A stretch of DNA of 10,226 nt from positions 1 to 10,226 of the forward strand of contig CAILKS010000061.1 of the NCBI GenBank assembly GCA_903834855.1. The letters run 5' to 3'. The notes beneath the pieces are model-generated. The model was given only the letters and a program-made list of their open reading frames with translations. It had not been told where the DNA came from and did no database searches. How positions within the stretch are numbered: position 1 is the first letter of the stretch; the number at the start of each line of letters is the position of its first letter. Positions 6,229 to 10,226 of this stretch are shown piece after piece. This stretch comes from an uncultured bacterium (GTDB lineage Bacteria; Patescibacteriota; Minisyncoccia; Phycocordibacterales; UBA5272). A program made the translations under genes and the position numbers.

Positions 6229-6258
6229 TTGTCAAATCTGGTTCTTTTAGGGTATAAT
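6229..6258 (+). promoter_or_regulatory. cmk promoter (TTGTCA-18-TATAAT)
   Basis: -35 TTGTCA (6229-6234), an 18-nt spacer and -10 TATAAT (6253-6258). The ATG at 6267 begins 8 nt after the -10 box, so the mRNA would be leaderless or have only one or two leader bases. Confidence 0.7.
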
Positions 6259-6266
6259 AATGTCTA

Positions 6267-6941
6267 ATGAATATCAATCAGATTCCTATTATTGCCATCG
6301 ATGGTACAACCGCTTCTGGTAAAGGAACTATTGCTTATAAACTCTCTCAATATTTTGGATTCAATTATTTGAATTCTGGTGCACTTTACAGACTAGTTGC
6401 ATATGAAGCCATGACTCAAGGGGTAGAACTTGATGATCAGGCTGGATTGATTGAAATTGCAAAAAATATAAAACCTATTTTTAAAGATAGACAGGTAATT
6501 ATTAATGGTGATGATGTGTGGCCCATTATCGGAACACAAACTTATGGCAACCCAGCAAGTATAGTTAGCCGTATACCCGAGGTACGCGTGGCAATTTTTG
6601 ATTGCCAAAGAGATATGATACAGGCCCCTGGACTAGTGGCTGAAGGGCGGGACATGTGTACAAATGTATTTACAGATGCAAAAGTAAAGATGTATTTTGA
6701 TGCCAGTGCGGAAGTAAGGGCTCAAAGGAGATTTAAAGATGAACAAGAAATAAAAAGTGGAAAAACATATGAGCAAATTTTAGAAGAGGTAATAATGCGT
6801 GACGAACGTGATAAAAATAAGCCAGTTGGGCGTTTATACCCAACAGATGATGCTCTAATCGTTGATTCGACAGATATGAATAGAGATGAGGTGCTGACTG
6901 CCTGTATTGAGTGGTGCGTCAAACAAGGCATAACTAAATAA
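6267..6941 (+). CDS. cmk: Cytidylate kinase Cmk
   Basis: Cmk transfers phosphate from ATP to CMP or dCMP in pyrimidine nucleotide recycling, in the cytoplasm. The 224-aa length is normal for the family. The P-loop is GTTASGKGT (13-21). LNSGALYR (35-42) matches the family's DTGAMYR substrate region with N-S in place of D-T. EGRDMCTNVF (126-135) corresponds to GRDIGTVVFP, and RDERD (178-182) lies in the lid. LIVDSTDM (197-204) is the C-terminal Asp-Ser motif. The ATG at 6267 is chosen because the alternative upstream ATG (6260) is out of frame. There is no SD site and the -10 box is 8 nt away. The stop codon lies in the left arm of a ~130-nt hairpin element, which may end the transcript. cmk is divergent from 16S and convergent with the CYTH gene. 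Confidence 0.96.
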   Translation: MNINQIPIIAIDGTTASGKGTIAYKLSQYFGFNYLNSGALYRLVAYEAMTQGVELDDQAGLIEIAKNIKPIFKDRQVIINGDDVWPIIGTQTYGNPASIVSRIPEVRVAIFDCQRDMIQAPGLVAEGRDMCTNVFTDAKVKMYFDASAEVRAQRRFKDEQEIKSGKTYEQILEEVIMRDERDKNKPVGRLYPTDDALIVDSTDMNRDEVLTACIEWCVKQGITK

Positions 6942-7064
6942 ACAAAACTATTTCATCTACGGCGTTACGGGTCCCCAGTTTCTCAGTCAACGTACTACTA
7001 TGTACGTCTCCTTCAAAACTTTCCCCGTGCCTTGTATCTAAAACAGTTTTCTTTATTTATTAGT
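6934..7064 (+). repeat. Structured 3'-UTR element, copy C (after cmk)
   Basis: Contains the shared blocks ATTTCATCTAC (6950-6960), GTTACGGG (6964-6971), CAACGTACTA, GTACGTCTCCT and CCGTGCCTTGTATCTAAAAC. The outer arms here (ACTAAATAAACAAAACT and the complement ending TTTATTTATTAGT) differ from copies A and B but still pair. The central ACGTAC/GTACGT stem (6990-6995, 7002-7007) is kept. The cmk stop codon (6939-6941) is inside the left arm. Confidence 0.75.
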
Positions 7065-7108
7065 CCGAAGTTTTAAAGTCCATAAAGTTGAAAGGAAATA
7101 CAACAATT

Positions 7109-7624
7109 TCAATTTTCTTTTTTTAAAATTGAAAGATCAGAGTAAGATTTTGAGATAGACTCATACTTATTTAAAGCCAACTTATTTTTTACGTCTTCGT
7201 GTTGATCTAAAAAATACTTGTAATCAAAGTTGTTGTTTATAACAGTTTCCAGTTCCAAAAAATCACCCAAATTACTTACTTCATCTAAATGAATTCTTGT
7301 ATTTTTATAAATAAATAAATTTCTTTTTTTAGTAACAAATACTTTTTCACCAAACATAAAACCTAAGACTTTTTTTACAAATGGCATTAACTTATGATAA
7401 ATAGGAAAAACAAAATATTCAGATTCTTTAGATTTTTTTTCATTTTTACGAATATAATAAATTAACTCGTCATACTTTTTCTCTTCACGAGTTTTTAATC
7501 TTTTATCACCAATAAGAAAATATGTATCTTTTTGATTTAAAACTTCCTTTCTATCAGCAAAATCTAGAAGTCCTTCAACATCTTTCAGAGAATTTAATCT
7601 AACTTTAATTTCAAGATTTTTCAT
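7109..7624 (-). CDS. CYTH-domain protein (class IV adenylate cyclase / triphosphatase family)
   Basis: CYTH proteins bind triphosphate substrates and metal ions in a beta-barrel tunnel; family members include CyaB-type adenylate cyclases and thiamine- or tripolyphosphatases. The 171-aa frame shows the N-terminal acidic/basic signature as LEIKVRL (4-10, a reduced ExExK), KDTYF (32-36), RLKTREE (42-48), a Lys-rich variable loop (60-75), KKRNLFIYK (99-107), the strong block TRIHLDEV (109-116), LGDFLELE (119-126) and a C-terminal helix ending YSDL (161-164). Substrate cannot be decided from sequence. Start ATG 7624 has only a distant GGAAG (11 nt upstream). The gene follows dsbB on the same strand, across hairpin element A. 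TGA is used as the stop, and TCAATTTT/AAAATTGA complement each other around 7109-7132. Confidence 0.85.
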   Translation of the reverse strand: MKNLEIKVRLNSLKDVEGLLDFADRKEVLNQKDTYFLIGDKRLKTREEKKYDELIYYIRKNEKKSKESEYFVFPIYHKLMPFVKKVLGFMFGEKVFVTKKRNLFIYKNTRIHLDEVSNLGDFLELETVINNNFDYKYFLDQHEDVKNKLALNKYESISKSYSDLSILKKEN

Positions 7625-7643
7625 ATTTATTTCTTCTTCCTTT

Positions 7644-7768
7644 AAAAAGTCAGAAATTATTTTAGATGCGAGGCGTAAAGAATTTTTGCGACTAAGACGT
7701 ACAAATAGTACGGCGCATGAAGCAAAAATTCTTTACAACAAAGCAGATGAAACAATTTATGACTTTTT
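7644..7768 (-). repeat. Structured 3'-UTR element, copy A (after dsbB)
   Basis: A 125-nt hairpin. Outer arms AAAAAGTCAGAAATT (7644-7658) and AATTTATGACTTTTT (7754-7768) pair with one mismatch. An inner perfect 15-bp stem GTAAAGAATTTTTGC (7675-7689) / 7722-7736 encloses GACGTAC...GTACG. The inner stem differs in sequence from copies B and C although position and pairing are kept. The last codons and stop of dsbB (7757-7759) lie in the outer arm. Read on the minus strand it ends in TTTTT, like a terminator. Confidence 0.8.
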
Positions 7769-8323
7769 GCTCATCTTATATGTAGCAACTAAAAGAATAG
7801 TAAACAAGAAAAATACTACTGCCATAAATGGGAATGTCACAAATCCATAGCTAATGAAGGTCGGCTTAGCACAATCAATAGTAGAAGCAATTGCAGGACA
7901 CGGAATAAATTCCGAATATCCTAACTGTAAATATTCATGATACGAAGAAATTATCAGTCCAACACCTGACAATAAAAGAATGTAATCCAAAATCTTCTTA
8001 TCGTTTTTATACCAAGCGAGTCCGAACAAAAATACTTGTGAATAAATAAATATACGTGCAAACCAGCATAAACCACAAGGAAGTATTCCTAAATAATCAG
8101 AATAAACCAAAGACATTATTGTCGAGAATAATGCTGCAAAAAACCCCATCGGTAAAACATAAGATGAAAATAATTCGAAAGTCCATTTATACTTTTCAAG
8201 AATTCCAGCTTTTAATAAAATTAATTTTGCTGTCCAAATAATCACACAAACAAAACCTATAAACGTAGCAAGCGCTAAATAATGATTAAGAAATAAAAAC
8301 AAAGCTTCTTTTTGTGGAGTCAT
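7757..8323 (-). CDS. DsbB-like disulfide bond formation membrane protein
   Basis: Members of the DsbB/BdbC family are inner-membrane oxidoreductases that reoxidise a thiol-disulfide oxidase using quinone. The 188-aa protein has about five hydrophobic segments (roughly 15-36, 52-73, 88-104, 111-128, 160-182), one more than the classic four. The hallmark first Cys pair is LPCGLCWFARIFIY (81-94, C83 and C86), and a second pair lies in a loop (C142, C151) before GFVTFPFMAVV (160-170). All four redox cysteines are present. The start at ATG 8323 is supported by a -10 box TATACT ending 6 nt upstream; no SD site is seen. No DsbA-like partner is in the window. The 3' end overlaps repeat element A: the C-terminal SKKS and stop are written by the element's arm. 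Confidence 0.88.
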   Translation of the reverse strand: MTPQKEALFLFLNHYLALATFIGFVCVIIWTAKLILLKAGILEKYKWTFELFSSYVLPMGFFAALFSTIMSLVYSDYLGILPCGLCWFARIFIYSQVFLFGLAWYKNDKKILDYILLLSGVGLIISSYHEYLQLGYSEFIPCPAIASTIDCAKPTFISYGFVTFPFMAVVFFLFTILLVATYKMSKKS

Positions 8324-8329
8324 GGGGAT

Positions 8330-8335
8330 AGTATA
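8330..8335 (-). promoter_or_regulatory. -10 box of dsbB-like gene
   Basis: TATACT (8335-8330), exactly 6 nt before ATG 8323. The 7-nt repeat array directly upstream occupies the region where spacer and -35 would lie; no good -35 is visible. Confidence 0.55.
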
Positions 8336-8363
8336 TAGTTATTAGTTACTGGTTACTAGTGAA
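8336..8363. repeat. Degenerate 7-nt repeat upstream of dsbB
   Basis: TAGTTAT (8336), TAGTTAC (8343), TGGTTAC (8350), TAGTGAA (8357). It shares AGTTACTGGTTA with the array before secF. No gene lies between this and the HicA stop at 8417. Confidence 0.65.
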
Positions 8364-8416
8364 TGCGGAGAAGCAGGTTCGCCACGAAAATAGAAAAAAT
8401 ATTCACAAGTATTCCA

Positions 8417-8626
8417 TCAATCAAAAATAGCTCTATCTAATTTTGACTGACGAATCATCGACATTAAAGTTCCTATAGGAATCTCCCTTTTATTCATAGG
8501 CACAATGACCATAATATTTAATTTATCTTTACAAAATTTCCCATGACTTCCTTTTTGAGAAACAAAACTAAAACCATTGGCTTCCAAAATTTTTATAATC
8601 TCTTTGGAAGATTTTAGCCTAGGCAT
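8417..8626 (-). CDS. hicA: HicA-like mRNA interferase toxin
   Basis: HicA toxins are small double-stranded-RNA-binding-fold ribonucleases that cut mRNA and are held inactive by HicB. The 69-aa protein has the expected size. It begins MPRLKSSKEIIKILEANGF, carries the active-site motif KGSHGKF (25-31, catalytic His28), then IVPMNKREIPIGTLMSMIRQ (41-60), matching the family's pattern of basic residues followed by GTL and a C-terminal helix. The start ATG overlaps the end of hicB by 8 nt, so translation is probably coupled, consistent with the lack of an SD site. The antitoxin-first order is the reverse of classic hicAB but is common in related modules. The toxin appears intact. Confidence 0.88.
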   Translation of the reverse strand: MPRLKSSKEIIKILEANGFSFVSQKGSHGKFCKDKLNIMVIVPMNKREIPIGTLMSMIRQSKLDRAIFD

Positions 8627-8837
8627 ATAACAAAGTCTCAGAAATAACTGGAGACCCTATTTTTGTTAACTTCTTAAAAGAACCGACTTCTTCAAAGTAA
8701 AGCTCTAGAGCTTCTTTAAGATTGTTTTCCGCACTTTTTTTTGTAGACCCAAAAGAAGATACATCTACATTTAGACATTGTGCCACATAATGTTTTCCTT
8801 CTTTCCAAATTACATTTCTTAGACTAATTTTTTTCAT
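8619..8837 (-). CDS. hicB: HicB-like antitoxin
   Basis: HicB antitoxins have a partly degraded RNase H-like fold that covers the HicA active site; many also carry a DNA-binding tail. The 72-aa protein shows the family pattern: VIWKEGKHYVAQCLNVDVSS (9-28), corresponding to the usual beta hairpin with a central CL-hydrophobic-V segment, then SFGSTKKSAENNLKEALELY (28-47). No C-terminal helix-turn-helix or ribbon-helix-helix is apparent, so autoregulation by this protein alone is uncertain. The start is set at ATG 8837 (MKKISL), not the upstream TTG, because that TTG overlaps the -10 box TATAAT, which ends 6 nt before the ATG. hicA overlaps its 3' end. Confidence 0.85.
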   Translation of the reverse strand: MKKISLRNVIWKEGKHYVAQCLNVDVSSFGSTKKSAENNLKEALELYFEEVGSFKKLTKIGSPVISETLLYA

Positions 8838-8843
8838 GTTATG

Positions 8844-8849
8844 ATTATA
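8844..8849 (-). promoter_or_regulatory. -10 box of hicBA
   Basis: Consensus TATAAT on the minus strand (8849-8844), 6 nt before ATG 8837; predicts a leaderless hicB mRNA. It lies back to back with the presumed start region of the small plus-strand unit. Confidence 0.6.
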
Positions 8850-8866
8850 CAATAATATTAAATACT

Positions 8867-8968
8867 ATGCATCAAAGTAAATGGAAAACTATAATGGACT
8901 TTAGATCATTCCCAGGTGGGAGTATATCTGCAAAGAGATTTCTAAAGATCTTAAGAAAGGATCGATAA
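8867..8968 (+). CDS. Possible 33-aa basic small protein
   Basis: An ATG-to-TAA frame that codes for a 33-residue basic peptide: MHQSKWKTIMDFRSFPGG, then SISAKRFLKILRKDR. Three features support it. A possible -10 box TAATAT (8853-8858) lies 8 nt before the ATG, as at cmk. A very strong hairpin terminator begins 3 nt after the stop. And the interval holds no other feature. The C-terminal part could form an amphipathic basic helix. The family is not recognised. The alternative is a ~140-nt small RNA with the same promoter and terminator. It is divergent from hicBA, and a link to that module is possible but unproven. Confidence 0.5.
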   Translation: MHQSKWKTIMDFRSFPGGSISAKRFLKILRKDR

Positions 8969-8971
8969 CAA

Positions 8972-9008
8972 GCAAAAAGAGTGGCGCCTACGGCGCCACT
9001 CTTTTTGC
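8972..9008 (+). terminator. Perfect 17-bp hairpin terminator
   Basis: GCAAAAAGAGTGGCGCC (8972-8988), loop TAC, and the exact complement (8992-9008) ending CTCTTTTTGC. The A-tract and T-tract on the two sides allow function on either strand. It directly follows the 33-aa frame; the nearest minus-strand gene upstream of it (secF) already has element B. Confidence 0.8.
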
Positions 9009-9041
9009 ATTCACTCTTTCCTTTATTCCCCTTTCTTATTT

Positions 9042-9166
9042 AAAAAGTCAGAAATTGTTTTAGATACAAGGCACGGAGAAACATTTTTAGGAGACGTACT
9101 TAATAGTACGTTGAGTAAAAATGAGAGGCTCCGTAACGTAGTAGATGAAATAATTTATGACTTTTT
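9042..9166 (-). repeat. Structured 3'-UTR element, copy B (after secF)
   Basis: 125 nt, the same length as copy A. Outer arms AAAAAGTCAGAAATT and AATTTATGACTTTTT match copy A. The inner stems are CGGAG (9074-9078) / CTCCG (9129-9133), ATTTTTA (9083-9089) / TAAAAAT (9116-9122) and ACGTACT (9094-9100) / AGTACGT (9105-9111). It begins 1 nt after the secF stop codon on the minus strand and ends in TTTTT. Confidence 0.8.
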
Positions 9167-9167
9167 A

Positions 9168-10043
9168 TTACTTTTTACTATTATTCCAGACAGTAAGCAA
9201 GGGTGATGCTACGAATATCGAAGAATAAGTTCCCACAAACATTCCAACAATCAATGTAACTGTAAACCACTTTGTTGTAGATGGGCCAAAGAAATAAAGT
9301 GCGAGTAGTGCCAATATAACTGTAACTGAAGTATTAATTGAACGAGTAAAAGTTTGCATTAAACTCATGCCAACAATTTCATCAAATGAATTTTTCTTTC
9401 CGCTGTTTTTCAAGTTCTCACGAATTCTATCGAATACCACAATTTTATCTGAAATAGAGATACCAATAATGGTTAGTAGTGCGATAACGAAAAGAGTATC
9501 GACTTCTGCCCCATATTTATGTGAAAGAATTACATAAACTCCAGTCGGTACAATAATATCGTGAAGAAGTGTAACCATCGCTATGATTCCATATTTCCAA
9601 GACTGTACAGGGAGTGAAACTTCACGGAATGAAAAAGCGATAAAGGCAAGAATAGCGAGAACTACAACAATAATTGCAATGATGGCTTTCTTTGTCATCT
9701 CACTTCCCAATGTTGGACCAACTGTTGATACCTGAGTAAACACAAACGGAGTAGCACTGTTAACATTTCCAAGAGTTGTGATTACTGGTCCGACTTCTTC
9801 ATATGTTTTTGTAGAAACAAAACGATATGTATTATCCCCTGTTTTATAAAGAGTCATACCGGCATCTTCAAAAGTTTTTGCATCAAGTGTTGGAGTTTCT
9901 TTTTCATAAGTAATATCAATCACTGATCCGCCAGTGAAATCAATTCCTCTTTTAATTCCGTAAGATTGCATAAGAAATCCTGCACCAATTACAAGTGCGA
10001 TTGAAAGTCCGATAAATAGTTTTTTGTATTTAATGATTATCAT
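9168..10043 (-). CDS. secF: Protein translocase subunit SecF
   Basis: SecF works with SecD in the inner membrane to drive late steps of Sec export using the proton gradient. The 291-aa protein has the normal six-segment plan: a first membrane helix (9-27), the extracytoplasmic domain opened by GIDFTGGS (33-40), then STVGPTLGSE (106-115) and five membrane helices (about 118-138, 150-174, 180-198, 240-252, 258-282). Conserved blocks are HDIIVPTG (161-168), GISISDKIVVFDRIREN (194-210) and RSINTS (234-239). It follows secD by 41 nt in the same operon. That gap is a 7-nt repeat array with no visible SD site, so how initiation occurs is unclear. Hairpin element B starts 1 nt beyond the stop. Confidence 0.97.
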   Translation of the reverse strand: MIIIKYKKLFIGLSIALVIGAGFLMQSYGIKRGIDFTGGSVIDITYEKETPTLDAKTFEDAGMTLYKTGDNTYRFVSTKTYEEVGPVITTLGNVNSATPFVFTQVSTVGPTLGSEMTKKAIIAIIVVVLAILAFIAFSFREVSLPVQSWKYGIIAMVTLLHDIIVPTGVYVILSHKYGAEVDTLFVIALLTIIGISISDKIVVFDRIRENLKNSGKKNSFDEIVGMSLMQTFTRSINTSVTVILALLALYFFGPSTTKWFTVTLIVGMFVGTYSSIFVASPLLTVWNNSKK

Positions 10044-10077
10044 AGTTAGTGGTTACTAGTTACTGGTTAATAGTAGA
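10043..10077. repeat. Degenerate 7-nt repeat in the secD-secF gap
   Basis: TAGTTAG (10043), TGGTTAC (10050), TAGTTAC (10057), TGGTTAA (10064), then TAGTAGA. The array begins at the first base of the secF start codon and nearly fills the intergenic gap, where an SD site would be expected. Confidence 0.7.
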
Positions 10078-10084
10078 TACATAC

Positions 10085-10226
10085 TTATTTAGTATTAAAT
10101 CCTGAACTGAATAAAAACTTCATCAATCGACTGTTTGATTTGTTTGCAATCGCTCTCATAAATACACGTGTAACAAGCTGAGCAGAAATTAATGAAACAA
10201 CCGCACCAAGGAAAAATGTGAAAGCA
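10085..10226 (-). CDS. secD: Protein translocase subunit SecD, C-terminal end (5' part beyond window)
   Basis: Only the last 46 codons and the stop are in the window. They read AFTFFLGAVVSLISAQLVTR, then VFMRAIANK and a tail ending in SSGFNTK. This matches the final membrane helix of SecD, whose family pattern is G-x-x-x-S-x-x-x-A-x-x-x-T-R near the C-terminus. The position directly upstream of secF on the same strand supports the call. SecD is the partner of SecF in the export motor. Confidence 0.88.
   Translation of the reverse strand, partial: AFTFFLGAVVSLISAQLVTRVFMRAIANKSNSRLMKFLFSSGFNTK

Noticed and set aside
6393..6931. Minus-strand frames of 69-71 codons opposite cmk.
   Set aside because: They are antisense shadows of a well-conserved kinase gene.
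8056..8241. Plus-strand 61-codon frame opposite the dsbB-like gene.
   Set aside because: Antisense to membrane-helix coding sequence with redox motifs; no start signals.

Overview
The window looks like part of the genome of a Candidate Phyla Radiation (Patescibacteria) bacterium, most likely from the Parcubacteria group. The evidence is an AT-rich sequence, small core genes mixed with many very short orphan genes, a divergent 16S rRNA that carries GGAATAGACGGGG in place of the usual GGAATTGACGGGG, and a tRNA gene without an encoded CCA. TGA serves as a stop codon (CYTH gene), so the Gracilibacteria/SR1 code, which reads TGA as Gly, is unlikely. The lineage call is inference from these traits; no database search was possible.

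Layout. 1-771 (-): RsmI-type 16S rRNA methyltransferase that runs in frame into a RapZ C-terminal-like segment and off the window edge. 855-1678 (-): two orphan genes with strong Shine-Dalgarno (SD) sites, separated by GC-rich hairpins. 1904-2908 (-): murB. 3032-3300: tRNA-Ile(GAT) on the + strand, followed by strong hairpins that include a copy of the tRNA 3' end. 3307-3852 (-): two small orphan genes. 3873-6035 (-): a self-contained 16S transcription unit with promoter, leader hairpin, processing stem, 16S with an enlarged helix 40, long trailer and terminator; no tRNA or 23S follows it. 6229-6941 (+): cmk, divergent from the 16S. 7109-8323 (-): CYTH-domain protein and DsbB-like oxidoreductase. 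8417-8837 (-): HicBA-type toxin-antitoxin pair. 8867-9008 (+): possible 33-residue ORF with a perfect terminator. 9168-10226 (-): secF and the 3' end of secD.

The functions are mostly housekeeping: rRNA and its modification, cell-wall precursor synthesis, nucleotide metabolism, protein export and disulfide formation. No new multi-gene defence or metabolic system is visible. The novelty is structural. (1) Six or seven genes place a TAnnnT -10 box 6-8 nt before the start codon, which predicts leaderless mRNAs, and the 16S has no CCTCC anti-SD where one is expected. (2) Three copies of a ~125-nt hairpin element sit directly after the stop codons of cmk, dsbB and secF, in the same orientation relative to the gene, with stem sequences that vary while pairing is kept. 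(3) Degenerate 7-nt periodic repeats occur between genes, inside murB and inside 16S helix 40. (4) The RsmI/RapZ-like fusion.
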